DNA of 64,000 bases from Paenisporosarcina quisquiliarum (GTDB lineage Bacteria > Bacillota > Bacilli > Bacillales_A > Planococcaceae): NCBI RefSeq assembly GCF_027563315.1, contig NZ_JAMKBJ010000001.1:1-64000 (forward strand), read 5' to 3'. This document shows, piece by piece, positions 22,056-32,408 of this stretch; positions within the stretch are counted from its first letter, which is position 1; every line of letters begins with the position of its first letter. A program made the translations under genes and the position numbers. The notes under the pieces were generated by a model, which was given only the letters and a program-made list of their open reading frames with translations, did not search any database and was not told where the DNA came from.

Positions 22056-23747
22056 TCATTTCCGAAGTTTCCTCACTAAATCTTCACTCGGTGTTACAAA
22101 TACCGTCTTCTGTTCAAAATAAATGACGAAACCAGGTTTTGAGCCGTTCGGTTTTTTGACATGGCGTACTTCGGTATAATCCACCGGAACGGATGAAGAA
22201 TCACGTGCTTTACTGAAATAAGCTGCTAATCCTGCAGCCTCCAGAATGGACGTTTCATCCGGATCATTGTCGTGAATCACGACATGGGATCCAGGAATAT
22301 CTTTTGTGTGGAACCAAGTTTGCGACTTATTTGCGATTTTAAATGTTAAATAATCATTTTGCTTGTTATTTTTTCCTACAGAAATTGGCAATCCTTTAGA
22401 GGATACGAAATTTTCAGGTGTCGGTTTTACGACTTTCTTTTTCTTTTTCGATATACGCGCTTTCATCCAACCTTGTTCGGCAAGTTCTTCGCGTATTTCT
22501 TCGATATCCTGTGGAGATGCTTGCAGCACTTGTTGTTGCAACATTTCAAGATAATCGATATCGTCTTTTGTTTTGTCCATCTGTTGTTGCGTTTTCAATA
22601 AAGCGGTTTTTGCTTTGTTGTATCTCGTGTAAAAACTTTGTGCGTTTTCTACCGGTGTTTTTCGCGGACTCAATGGAATGGTGATGACAGTATTTTCTTC
22701 ATCATAATAATTCACCACTTGTGCTTCCGTCATTCCTTTTTCGAGTGTGTACAAATTGGCCATCAACAGTTCACCATGAAGTTGGAAGGTCTCCAGTTTT
22801 TCTGCGTTTGCTTTTTCTTTTGCGAGTTTCTTCATCTTTAATTTCAGCTTGTCTAATTCATTTTGCAACCAACGTTCCAGATCGCCAGCTTGCTGTTTTA
22901 CACGATCGCGTTCCGCTCGTGCAAAGTACACTTTATCTAGTAACAGACCAAGTGATTCGAACTGAATCGTTTCACCGTCAATGTGCACAAGTTTATTACT
23001 AGAAAAAATCGCTTTATTGCCGGTTTCCACATACGTTCCTGTGGGCCTAGAGTGATTGAATTCTTCCAAAAATGTTCGGTAAACTTCGAATTTGTCCTGG
23101 TTGTTGTCAGTTAGACGATAAGCGAGTTCATTTGCCTGCAGTGGAGAAAATCCAGCTAGCTGAGAAAGAATAGTCTTTGAAACATCATCTGTTTCCAGCA
23201 GAGCACTCAACGACGCTTCATCCACTTCATACGGATTCACTTTATCTTGTTTTGGTGGTGCAATATGCGGTTGACCTGGCAATATCGTTCTATAGCTGTT
23301 CACAGACGGTGATAGATGTTTTAAACTATCCAAAATTAGATTTCGTACCGGATCAATCAATATGACATTACTGTGTCGGCCCATGATTTCAATATGTAGT
23401 TCTCGAACCATATCATCGCCGATTTCATTTTTACTTTCCACGCGTAAGATGATCACGCGATCCATTTCGAGTTGGGTAATGGATGAAATGAATCCTCCTT
23501 CGAGATGTTTTCGTAATAACATACAAAACATCGGTGGTTCAGAAGGATTATCAATCGCTTCATTCGTAATATGAATGCGTGAGTAGGAAGGGTGGATGGA
23601 AATGAGTAGACGGCTGTTTTTTCCGGCCGCTCGTATATGCAACACAATTTCTTGTGAGTTCGGTTGATGTATTTTCGAGATTCTCCCTGATACCAATTGT
23701 TGAAGTTCGTTCGTCATTGCTTTTGTAAATAAGCCATCAAATGCCAT
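22056..23747 (-). CDS. rqcH: ribosome quality control protein RqcH (NFACT family, formerly FbpA-like)
   Basis: A 563-aa NFACT protein: N-terminal NFACT-N domain (MAFDGLFTKAM…RISKIHQPNSQEIVLHIR), a central coiled-coil region (about 270–430; ERDRVKQQAGDLERWLQ), and a C-terminal NFACT-R domain (FHTKDIPGSHVVIHD). It binds peptidyl-tRNA-obstructed 50S subunits and adds C-terminal alanine tails to stalled peptides. Older annotation calls it a fibronectin-binding protein. The start follows an AAAGAGGA site. It is divergent from remA. The yloB and yloC genes that neighbour it in B. subtilis are absent. Confidence 0.95.
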   Translation of the reverse strand: MAFDGLFTKAMTNELQQLVSGRISKIHQPNSQEIVLHIRAAGKNSRLLISIHPSYSRIHITNEAIDNPSEPPMFCMLLRKHLEGGFISSITQLEMDRVIILRVESKNEIGDDMVRELHIEIMGRHSNVILIDPVRNLILDSLKHLSPSVNSYRTILPGQPHIAPPKQDKVNPYEVDEASLSALLETDDVSKTILSQLAGFSPLQANELAYRLTDNNQDKFEVYRTFLEEFNHSRPTGTYVETGNKAIFSSNKLVHIDGETIQFESLGLLLDKVYFARAERDRVKQQAGDLERWLQNELDKLKLKMKKLAKEKANAEKLETFQLHGELLMANLYTLEKGMTEAQVVNYYDEENTVITIPLSPRKTPVENAQSFYTRYNKAKTALLKTQQQMDKTKDDIDYLEMLQQQVLQASPQDIEEIREELAEQGWMKARISKKKKKVVKPTPENFVSSKGLPISVGKNNKQNDYLTFKIANKSQTWFHTKDIPGSHVVIHDNDPDETSILEAAGLAAYFSKARDSSSVPVDYTEVRHVKKPNGSKPGFVIYFEQKTVFVTPSEDLVRKLRK

Positions 23748-23802
23748 AAGTATTCCTCTTTCAAAACGTTTTGCTCTATCTTATCATTTTCCAAAGGAAA
23801 TG

Positions 23803-23811
23803 TGATATAAT
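23803..23811 (+). promoter_or_regulatory. extended −10 promoter for remA-gmk-rpoZ
   Basis: TG-A-TATAAT (23803–23811) is a consensus extended −10 element in the rqcH–remA divergent gap. No strong −35 is seen, which extended −10 promoters tolerate. Confidence 0.6.
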
Positions 23812-23860
23812 TGGCTAAGTGTGTAACAAAGAAAGTTGAAGCTCTACAGGAGGAACGACT

Positions 23861-24749
<889 letters not shown>

Positions 24750-24750
<1 letters not shown>

Positions 24751-24974
24751 TGTTATATCCATCAGTTGATTCATTAAAAAGCAAAATCGATTCAAAATAC
24801 TCACTAGTGAGTTTAGCTTCAAAACGTGCTCGCCAATTACAAGAGGAAGGCGGAGAGCGACTTGACTCATACGTATCTTTAAAATATGTAGGACGCGCTT
24901 TGGAAGAAGTGGCATCAGGTGCATTAACTAAAGAAGTTCAAGACGAAGCAACAATCTACGAAGACGAAATTTAA
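24750..24974 (+). CDS. rpoZ: RNA polymerase omega subunit
   Basis: A 74-aa protein that wraps the C-terminus of beta-prime and aids RNA polymerase assembly. The segments MLYPSVDSL, YSLVSLASKRARQL and KYVGRALEEVASG are those of Firmicute omega. It is coupled to gmk by a TAATG overlap, with a GAAGGGGA site inside gmk. Confidence 0.95.
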
Positions 24975-24992
24975 AACCTATGATTACCCAAA

Positions 24993-25027
24993 AAACTCCC
25001 TTAGACAGTCAGATGCTTTGGGAGTTT
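24993..25027 (+). terminator. weak hairpin between rpoZ and coaBC
   Basis: AAACTCCC (24993–25000) pairs with GGGAGTTT (25020–25027) across a 19-base loop and is followed only by GTTGTTT. It could reduce read-through, but coaBC has no obvious separate promoter. Confidence 0.4.
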
Positions 25028-25052
25028 GTTGTTTGAGAAAGGGAGATTGTTC

Positions 25053-26267
25053 ATGCTAGCAAACAAAAAGATCTTATTGTGCGTGGCTGGTGGTATTGCG
25101 GTTTATAAAGCTGTTGCCCTTGTCAGTAAGTTGTCGCAAGCAGGAGCGGATGTCAAAGTCATCATGACCGAATCTGCCACAAAGTTTGTGCAGCCACTGA
25201 GCTTTCAGGTAATGTCACGAAACGATGTATACACGGATACATTTGACGAAAAAGATTCAAATGTCATCGCACATATCAATCTGGCAGATTGGGCGGATTT
25301 AATCATTGTTGCGCCTGCTACTGCGAACGTCATTGGCAAACTTGCCAATGGAATTGGTGATGATATGTTAACGACGACTCTTCTTGCCACAACAGCCAAG
25401 GTTTGGATTGCACCAGCCATGAATGTACATATGTATGACCACCCCGCAGTGAAGCGAAATATTGCCACGCTGGCAACAGATGGTTATGAATTTATTGAAC
25501 CGTCTGAGGGCTTCCTGGCATGTGGGTATGTAGGAAAAGGTAGATTGGAAGAACCGGAAAAAATCGTCTCATTGGTGGACGCATTTTTTCAGCCGAAAGA
25601 ATTGCCCTTGAAAGGCAAAAAAGTCGTGATTACTGCAGGTCCAACACGCGAGCGAATAGATCCAGTTCGATTTTTGACTAATTTTTCTTCAGGGAAAATG
25701 GGTTATGCACTCGCGGAAGCAGCTAATAAACTTGGAGCAGAAACGATACTTGTTTCTGGTCCGGTTTCATTGCCCATTCCATCAGGGGTAACTGTTGAGC
25801 ATGTGGAAAGTGCTGAAGGTATGTTGCAGGCTGTGTTACATCATTTTGATGATGCAGATATAGTTGTGAAGACAGCAGCAGTGGCAGATTACCGTCCTAA
25901 GTATGTCCATGAACAAAAAATGAAGAAACAAGCAGGGGACGCCACCCTTGAACTTGAACGTACTACCGATATTTTGATGACACTTGGTCAAAAGAAGACT
26001 CATCAACTTTTGATTGGTTTCGCAGCTGAAACAAATGATGTCGAGATGTATGCAAAAGGAAAACTTGCTAAGAAAAATGCGGACTATATTGTAGCTAATG
26101 ATGTCACGAGAGAAGATAGTGGGTTTGGGACAGACACCAATACCGTTGTCTTGATTGGAAAAGATAATTTTGAACATCACTTTGACAATATGTCCAAAAA
26201 GCAATTGGCAACCAAATTGTTTGAAACAATATTAGCTCATGAGGAAGATTTACAGTATGTACGCTGA
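25053..26267 (+). CDS. coaBC: bifunctional phosphopantothenoylcysteine decarboxylase/synthase
   Basis: A 404-aa enzyme for two steps of coenzyme A synthesis. The N-terminal CoaC flavoprotein domain (to about 190) has APATANVIGKLANGIGDDML and PAMNVHMYDHPAV. The C-terminal CoaB domain has ITAGPTRERIDPVRFLTNFSSGKMG near 195 and a conserved KTAAVADYRP near 280. I chose ATG 25053 behind AAAGGGAG; a longer upstream frame lies in the hairpin. It overlaps priA by 11 bases. Confidence 0.95.
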   Translation: MLANKKILLCVAGGIAVYKAVALVSKLSQAGADVKVIMTESATKFVQPLSFQVMSRNDVYTDTFDEKDSNVIAHINLADWADLIIVAPATANVIGKLANGIGDDMLTTTLLATTAKVWIAPAMNVHMYDHPAVKRNIATLATDGYEFIEPSEGFLACGYVGKGRLEEPEKIVSLVDAFFQPKELPLKGKKVVITAGPTRERIDPVRFLTNFSSGKMGYALAEAANKLGAETILVSGPVSLPIPSGVTVEHVESAEGMLQAVLHHFDDADIVVKTAAVADYRPKYVHEQKMKKQAGDATLELERTTDILMTLGQKKTHQLLIGFAAETNDVEMYAKGKLAKKNADYIVANDVTREDSGFGTDTNTVVLIGKDNFEHHFDNMSKKQLATKLFETILAHEEDLQYVR

Positions 26268-28671
26268 AGTCATTGTTGACGTAGCGGCTTATCCGATTGA
26301 TCGACCTTTCGATTATCTGGTTCCTGAACAGTATCGTGAATTAATCGAAAGCGGCAGTCGGGTGAAAGTTCCTTTTGGTAACCGACAGGTCCTTGGATTT
26401 GTTACCGCATTGAAAAGTGAAACGGATGTCCCTACAGATAAACAGAAACCGATTGGTGAATTACTCGATATTGAACCGGTTTTGACGCAGGAAATGCTCG
26501 AAATGACAAAGTGGCTGAAACGACATACTTTGTGCTACGAGATTGATGCACTTCAAGTCATGTTGCCTTCAGCCTTACGTGCCAAATATGAAAAAATACT
26601 GGGCATTGTCGATCATAATGTCGATCTTCCACAAAGTGTACAAGCATTGTTTCAGCAGAGAGAACATGTCGAGCTGAAAGTTGATGAATCTAAAGAATTG
26701 CTTTCCCTCATCAAAAAATTGGTTAAAGAAGATATCTTGTCGCTCGAAACATCGATAAAACAAAAAACAGCTGTTAAAAAAGTGAGAATGATTCACATTG
26801 AATCTGATCTTGAACGTTTGAAAACGGTCTATGACAGCATTTCCAATCAAGCCAAGAAACAAAAAGATGTTGTGAAATGGATGATGGATCATCCAGGCGA
26901 ACGGATTGTCTCGGCTGATTTATTAAAACAACTCAGTACGACCAATGCTGTCTTGCAAGCTGTAATCGAAAAAGGTGCGGCAACATTGCAAATGGAAGAA
27001 ATTTATCGTGATCCGTATGCTGACAGAACAATGGATAAAACGACTAAACTCGCTTTAACTAATGAACAACACCTCGCACTTAGTGAAATTATCGATTCTT
27101 ATGATAAACAGGAAGCTAAAACATTTCTTCTTCATGGTATTACAGGAAGCGGGAAGACAGAAGTCTATTTGCAGGCGATCGAACGTGCTTTGTTGGATGA
27201 TCTAGAAGCTATCGTTCTAGTACCTGAAATTTCGCTTACTCCTCAAATGACCAATCGCTTTAAGGAACGTTTTGGTTCTCTTGTAGCTGTATTGCACAGC
27301 GGTTTATCTACTGGAGAAAAATACGATGAGTGGCGAAAAATTAAGCGCGGAGAAGTCAAAGTTGTTGTGGGAGCACGATCAGCGATTTTTGCTCCATTTC
27401 AAAATGTCGGCATCATTATTTTGGATGAAGAACATGAAGGAACATATAAGCAGGATGATTCACCTCGCTATCATGCAAGGGATGTGGCAATCTGGCGTAG
27501 TGAATATCACAACTGTCCAGTAATTCTTGGAAGTGCTACTCCTTCCCTTGAATCGTATGCACGTGCAAAAAAAGGGAACTATACCTTACTTACCCTGGCT
27601 AATAGACCAAAAGAACAAGCTTTGCCTGAAGTGTCTGTTGTCGATATGCGCGAACAATTAAAAAACGGTAACCGATCCATGTTTTCATTGGAACTGGCGG
27701 AAGCAATCAATGTGCGACTAGATAAGCAGGAACAGATGGTGTTGTTCCTAAATCGACGTGGTCACTCGTCTTTTGTCCTTTGTCGTGATTGTGGCACAGT
27801 GGTGGAATGTCCTAACTGCGATATTTCCATGACCTATCATCGTCATCAGGAAAAAATTAAATGTCACTATTGTGGTGAAGAGTCACAAGTGCCTCATACT
27901 TGTCCTGAGTGTAGCAGTGAACATATACGATTTTTTGGAACTGGAACTCAAAAAGTGGAAGAAGAAATTGCCCGACTGTTTCCAGCGGCAAGGGTCCTTC
28001 GGATGGATGTGGATACGACCCGGAAAAAAGGGTCTCACGAACACATTCTGAAACTTTTTGGAGAAGGGAAAGCTGATATTTTACTCGGCACACAAATGAT
28101 TGCTAAAGGTCTTGATTTCCCCAATATTACTTTAGTCGGTGTCTTATCAGCTGATACGACGCTCCATTTGGCGGATTTCAGAGCTGCAGAAAAAACGTTT
28201 CAATTATTAACGCAAGTTAGTGGTCGAGCGGGCAGGCATGATAAAGCAGGAGAAGTCATCGTGCAAACATATACCCCTGAACACTATGCCATTCAATTTG
28301 CACAACATCATGACTTTGTTCCTTTTTACAACCAGGAAATGATGAATCGCAAACAATTTTTATATCCACCATTTACGTATGTGGTGTTGATACAAATCAC
28401 GCATGAAGATGTTTTGATGACTGCAGAATATGCACACAAAGCAGCAAATTGGCTCCGTGATAATTTGACGGACCAATCAGAAATTATCGGTCCGACTGCA
28501 TCATCAATCAGTCGTTTGCAAAATAGATATCGCTATCAATGTTTGATAAAATACAAAAAAGAACCGACGCTCCCGGAAGTATTGCAGCAGTTAACGCGTA
28601 TGTACCGAACAGACTGGATGAAAAAAGGGATTTTAATGTCCATAGACTTGAACCCTTCATCCATCATGTAA
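26257..28671 (+). CDS. priA: primosomal replication restart helicase PriA
   Basis: An 804-aa DNA helicase that reloads the replisome at collapsed forks. The N-terminal DNA-binding domain is followed by a superfamily 2 helicase core with Walker A GITGSGKTE near residue 298, DEEH near 395 and GSATPSLES near 425. The zinc-binding insertion (CRDCGTVVECPNCD, CHYCGE, CPEC) is near 510–560. I chose ATG 26257 behind GAGGAAG within coaBC, since a longer frame at 26239 lacks a spaced site. Confidence 0.96.
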   Translation: MYAEVIVDVAAYPIDRPFDYLVPEQYRELIESGSRVKVPFGNRQVLGFVTALKSETDVPTDKQKPIGELLDIEPVLTQEMLEMTKWLKRHTLCYEIDALQVMLPSALRAKYEKILGIVDHNVDLPQSVQALFQQREHVELKVDESKELLSLIKKLVKEDILSLETSIKQKTAVKKVRMIHIESDLERLKTVYDSISNQAKKQKDVVKWMMDHPGERIVSADLLKQLSTTNAVLQAVIEKGAATLQMEEIYRDPYADRTMDKTTKLALTNEQHLALSEIIDSYDKQEAKTFLLHGITGSGKTEVYLQAIERALLDDLEAIVLVPEISLTPQMTNRFKERFGSLVAVLHSGLSTGEKYDEWRKIKRGEVKVVVGARSAIFAPFQNVGIIILDEEHEGTYKQDDSPRYHARDVAIWRSEYHNCPVILGSATPSLESYARAKKGNYTLLTLANRPKEQALPEVSVVDMREQLKNGNRSMFSLELAEAINVRLDKQEQMVLFLNRRGHSSFVLCRDCGTVVECPNCDISMTYHRHQEKIKCHYCGEESQVPHTCPECSSEHIRFFGTGTQKVEEEIARLFPAARVLRMDVDTTRKKGSHEHILKLFGEGKADILLGTQMIAKGLDFPNITLVGVLSADTTLHLADFRAAEKTFQLLTQVSGRAGRHDKAGEVIVQTYTPEHYAIQFAQHHDFVPFYNQEMMNRKQFLYPPFTYVVLIQITHEDVLMTAEYAHKAANWLRDNLTDQSEIIGPTASSISRLQNRYRYQCLIKYKKEPTLPEVLQQLTRMYRTDWMKKGILMSIDLNPSSIM

Positions 28672-28695
28672 GCGTAAATGAAATGAGGAATAATC

Positions 28696-29187
28696 TTGAC
28701 AATCCGAAAAATCGTATTACATCCAAATGAAATCTTGAGCACTCCGACAAAAAAAGTGACGGAATTCGATGAAAAACTTGCAACATTACTTGACGATATG
28801 TACGAAACGATGCTGGATTCAGATGGCATTGGCATAGCAGCTCCACAAGTGGGGGTTTCCCTGCGAGTTGCAATTGTTGACTTAGGGGAAGGTGAAGACA
28901 TTATTGAAATGATCAACCCTGAGGTAATAGATACGGAAGGTGAAGCCATTGAAGTTGAAGGCTGCCTAAGTTTTCCAGAACTTTATGGAGAAGTTGAACG
29001 TCCGTATTTTGTGCAGATTAAAGCACAAGAACGTGATGGTACATGGTATGAACTTGAAGCGGAAGATTACGAAGCAAGAGCCATTTTACATGAAATCGAT
29101 CATTTAGATGGCGTGCTATTTGATTCGAAGATCCTCCGTGTTGTCGATCCATCCGAGCTTGAAGCTGATGAGGAGGAATTGATTTGA
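28696..29187 (+). CDS. def: peptide deformylase
   Basis: A 163-aa metalloenzyme that removes the N-formyl group from new proteins. All three motifs are present: GIGIAAPQVG near residue 42, EGCLSFPE near 90 and the metal-binding HEIDH near 133. The start is TTG, preceded by GAGGAA at 28685–28690. It overlaps fmt by TTGA, pairing the deformylase with the formyltransferase. Confidence 0.96.
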   Translation: MTIRKIVLHPNEILSTPTKKVTEFDEKLATLLDDMYETMLDSDGIGIAAPQVGVSLRVAIVDLGEGEDIIEMINPEVIDTEGEAIEVEGCLSFPELYGEVERPYFVQIKAQERDGTWYELEAEDYEARAILHEIDHLDGVLFDSKILRVVDPSELEADEEELI

Positions 29188-30125
29188 CCTCATTAGTGTT
29201 TATGGGTACGCCAGAATTCTCTGTTCCGATTTTAACGATGTTACATGAAGAAGGGTATTCCATTCTAGCTGTTGTGACTCAGCCTGACCGTCCAGTTGGT
29301 CGTAAGAAAGTATTGACTCCAACTCCGGTTAAGAAAGAAGCATTACGCCTTGGACTGCCTGTCATTCAGCCTGAAAAGCTGAAAGGCTCACCGGAATTAG
29401 ATGAAATTTTATCCTTGCAACCTGACATCGTGGTAACGGCTGCATTTGGTCAATTGCTTCCTAAAGAGATACTTGATGCACCAAAATATGGCTGTCTGAA
29501 CGTACATGCCTCTTTACTACCTGCTTATCGTGGTGGAGCACCGATTCATCAGGCTGTCATCGATGGTCAGACAGAGACTGGTGTGACCATTATGTATATG
29601 GCTCAGAAACTGGATGCCGGTGACATAATTTCACAACAAGCGATACCGATTGAACAAACTGATACAACGGGAATTCTATTTGAAAAATTGAGTGTTGTTG
29701 GACGTGATTTACTAAAAGAGACATTACCGACCATTCTTAATGGATCGAATGAACGAATTGTTCAGGATGAAAGTCTCGTGACTTTTGCTCGCAATATTTC
29801 GAGAGAACAGGAACGAATTGATTGGAGCCAATCAGCGCAGAACATCTATAATCTCGTACGTGGTCTTAATCCTTGGCCGGTTGCCTATACCACTTTGAAG
29901 CAGGAAAACGTGAAAATATGGTGGGGTCAACCTAGTGAACAAAACTACTCACAACCGATAGGTACAGTCGTTGAATTGAAAGTCGATCGACTGATTGTAC
30001 AAACAGGAGATAAACAAGCATTTGAAATTACGGAATTACAACCAGCAGGAAAGAAAAAAATGTCTGCAGAAGAATTTCTACGAGGCACTGGTTCTAAATT
30101 ACAGATTGGGGATCAGTTTGAATGA
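29184..30125 (+). CDS. fmt: methionyl-tRNA formyltransferase
   Basis: A 313-aa enzyme that formylates initiator Met-tRNA using 10-formyl-tetrahydrofolate. The opening SLVFMGTPEFSVPIL, the folate and catalytic block NVHASLLPAYRGGAPI near residue 110 and DAGDIISQ near 148 are diagnostic. The start is TTG overlapping the def stop, after an AGGAGGAA site. It overlaps rsmB by ATGA. Confidence 0.96.
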   Translation: MTSLVFMGTPEFSVPILTMLHEEGYSILAVVTQPDRPVGRKKVLTPTPVKKEALRLGLPVIQPEKLKGSPELDEILSLQPDIVVTAAFGQLLPKEILDAPKYGCLNVHASLLPAYRGGAPIHQAVIDGQTETGVTIMYMAQKLDAGDIISQQAIPIEQTDTTGILFEKLSVVGRDLLKETLPTILNGSNERIVQDESLVTFARNISREQERIDWSQSAQNIYNLVRGLNPWPVAYTTLKQENVKIWWGQPSEQNYSQPIGTVVELKVDRLIVQTGDKQAFEITELQPAGKKKMSAEEFLRGTGSKLQIGDQFE

Positions 30126-31492
30126 GCTCAAAAAGTTATAGAATGTGGAACGGAAATGTACGTGACGCCGCTTTATCAATTTTGATGGCAATTGAAAAAA
30201 ATCAAGCTTACAGTAATTTGTTACTTCATCAAACCATCGAAAAATATGATATTGAACCAAAAGACCGTGGATTATTGACGGAGATTACTTATGGTACACT
30301 GCAGCATAAAATGACGCTTGATTATTATCTACAACCGTTTATTAAAGGAAAACTGGATGACTGGGTTCGCCAGTTATTAAGACTGTCGCTTTACCAGATT
30401 CATTATTTGGACCGAATCCCAAATCATGCAGCTGTCAATGAAGCCGTTGAAATTGCGAAGAAACGTAGTCACAAAGGAACAGCCGGCTTAGTGAATGGTA
30501 TTTTAAGAGGCATTTTACGCCAAGGAGTGCGTGCTACTGAAGAAATTGCAGACCCTCTTGAGCGATTATCCATTGAAGCAAGTCATCCTTTATGGCTGAT
30601 TGAACGATGGGTGAAACAATTTGGTTTCGAACAAGCGCAAACGATGGCTTTTGAAAACAATATTCCTCCAGCTCATACCGTACGCGTCAACACCACGCGT
30701 ATTTCTGTGGAAGAGGCAATCGATATGTTATTAGATGAAGGAATTGTGGCACATCAAAGCGAAGTGATACCTGAATGCTTGCATATCGAAAAAGGGCAAG
30801 TTGCTAAAACGAAAGCTTATCAATACGGAGCTGTATCAATACAAGATGAGAGTTCCATGATTCCTACTTACGCACTTCAGATTGAACCCGGACAAAGAGT
30901 TCTTGATATGTGTGCGGCTCCAGGCGGAAAATCCATGCATATTGCTGAAAAGTTGAACAGTCAAGGATCTCTGGTATCTGTAGATCTGCATCCACATAAA
31001 GTGAAACTTATTGCCGATCAGGCTACCCGTTTAGGTTTTAATAATATCGAGACTCGTACCTGGGATAGCCGTGAATTGACTAATGAATATGATGAGCAAT
31101 CGTTTGACCGTATTTTAGTGGATGCACCGTGTAGTGGTTTAGGGGTCATTCGTCGAAAACCAGATATTAAATATACAAAGAAACAGGAAGATTTTGCTTC
31201 ATTGCATAATATCCAGATTCGTTTGCTTGACGAAGCATACAAGTTAATCAAACCCAATGGACTGATTGTCTACAGTACATGTACGATTGACGAAGTTGAG
31301 AATAACGGAACGGTTCAAGCTTTTCTTGCCAATCATGAAGATATGATGCTCGAGAAACTGGATAATGTCCTTCCAGAAGCCTACCACCACCTGACAAGCA
31401 ATGGCATGATTCACATCTTCCCGCAGGACTTCAACAGCGATGGTTTCTTTGTAGCCGCTTTCCGGAAAAAAGAGTTCCCTTCAACTGAATGA
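30122..31492 (+). CDS. rsmB: 16S rRNA (cytosine967-C5)-methyltransferase
   Basis: A 456-aa protein with an N-terminal NusB-like RNA-binding domain (about 5–140) and a C-terminal Rossmann methyltransferase domain. SAM-binding DMCAAPGGKS is near 262. The two catalytic cysteines are in DAPCSGLGVIRRKPD near 336 and YSTCT near 390. It methylates C967 of 16S rRNA. It is coupled to fmt by ATGA. In B. subtilis rlmN follows; here only a stub of rlmN remains. Confidence 0.95.
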   Translation: MSSKSYRMWNGNVRDAALSILMAIEKNQAYSNLLLHQTIEKYDIEPKDRGLLTEITYGTLQHKMTLDYYLQPFIKGKLDDWVRQLLRLSLYQIHYLDRIPNHAAVNEAVEIAKKRSHKGTAGLVNGILRGILRQGVRATEEIADPLERLSIEASHPLWLIERWVKQFGFEQAQTMAFENNIPPAHTVRVNTTRISVEEAIDMLLDEGIVAHQSEVIPECLHIEKGQVAKTKAYQYGAVSIQDESSMIPTYALQIEPGQRVLDMCAAPGGKSMHIAEKLNSQGSLVSVDLHPHKVKLIADQATRLGFNNIETRTWDSRELTNEYDEQSFDRILVDAPCSGLGVIRRKPDIKYTKKQEDFASLHNIQIRLLDEAYKLIKPNGLIVYSTCTIDEVENNGTVQAFLANHEDMMLEKLDNVLPEAYHHLTSNGMIHIFPQDFNSDGFFVAAFRKKEFPSTE

Positions 31493-31557
31493 AAATAAAT
31501 AAGTAAAGTAACGCATACTAACATATTTTTATAGTATGAATCGTATGCAGCTACGGA

Positions 31558-31650
31558 TTTCCAGTTAGAAACCGTCGTGAACACGGCTCTGATATTGATG
31601 CGACTTGCAGACTACTTCTTGTCAAGAAGCGTCAACAAGAAACGGAGTGA
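31558..31650 (+). pseudogene. rlmN: C-terminal remnant of rlmN (23S rRNA/tRNA A2 methyltransferase)
   Basis: The frame ending at the TGA at 31648–31650 reads RREHGSDIDATC followed by a basic tail ending KKRQQETE. This matches the RlmN C-terminus from memory (RREHGHDIDAAC… then a short basic tail). RlmN sits exactly here, between rsmB and prpC, in B. subtilis. Nothing upstream encodes the radical-SAM CxxxCxxC core and a stop lies at 31537–31539, so the gene is deleted apart from about 30 codons. The retained end contains the GGAGTGA ribosome-binding site of prpC, which may be why it survived. Confidence 0.75.
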
Positions 31651-31656
31651 CCATTG

Positions 31657-32406
31657 ATGAAGTACACGGTATTAAGTGATATTGGTAAAAAAAGATCGGT
31701 GAATGAGGATCGCGCGGCCGTTTTCGTGCGATCGGATTTTGTCCGTTTAGCCGTCATTGCTGATGGCATGGGCGGACACAATGCTGGCGATATCGCAAGT
31801 GAGATGGCCATCACAAAAATCGGTGAATGTTTTGAAAGCGCTGCCTTGGAACAATTTTCATCGGAAGAATCTATCAAAGAATGGTTTTTACAAGCGGTAA
31901 AGAAACTCAATAGCAGTATTTTCGATTATTCATTGAGACACGAGGATTGCCAAGGGATGGGTACTACGTTCTTGGCTGTTGTTTTAACAAAAGCCCTGAA
32001 AGTTCTTTGTCATATTGGGGATAGTCGCGCCTACGAATGGCATGAGGGGAAAATGAAACAATTAACAAGAGACCACTCGTTCGTTAATGTTTTAGTTGAA
32101 AATGGTGAAATTAGCGAAGAAGAAGCAGAAAGTCATCCAAGAAAAAATTTGATTACAAAATCATTAGGAACGCAAAAAAACATCGAACCGGACTTTATTT
32201 CACTTCAAATCCCTACATATTCTTATTTATTATTATGTTCTGATGGATTAAGTAACAAATTAACAATGGATGAAATGACAACCATTTTAAACACGAGCCT
32301 ATCTGTTGGTGAAAAAGGCTCTCGTTTAGTGAATCTTGCGAATGAAAAAGGTGGAGAAGATAACATCTCTCTCGTTTTAATTACAAATACGAAAGAGGAG
32401 GTGTAG
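31657..32406 (+). CDS. prpC: PP2C-family serine/threonine phosphatase (PrpC/Stp)
   Basis: A 249-aa metal-dependent phosphatase that reverses PrkC phosphorylation. Metal-binding motifs are SVNED near residue 14, DGMGGHNAGD near 35, GDSRAYEW near 118 and the late CSDGLSNKLT and GGEDNISLVL. I chose ATG 31657, six bases after GGAGTGA; a TTG one codon upstream is possible. The kinase gene follows after two bases, making a reversible switch. Confidence 0.95.
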   Translation: MKYTVLSDIGKKRSVNEDRAAVFVRSDFVRLAVIADGMGGHNAGDIASEMAITKIGECFESAALEQFSSEESIKEWFLQAVKKLNSSIFDYSLRHEDCQGMGTTFLAVVLTKALKVLCHIGDSRAYEWHEGKMKQLTRDHSFVNVLVENGEISEEEAESHPRKNLITKSLGTQKNIEPDFISLQIPTYSYLLLCSDGLSNKLTMDEMTTILNTSLSVGEKGSRLVNLANEKGGEDNISLVLITNTKEEV

Positions 32407-32408
32407 AC

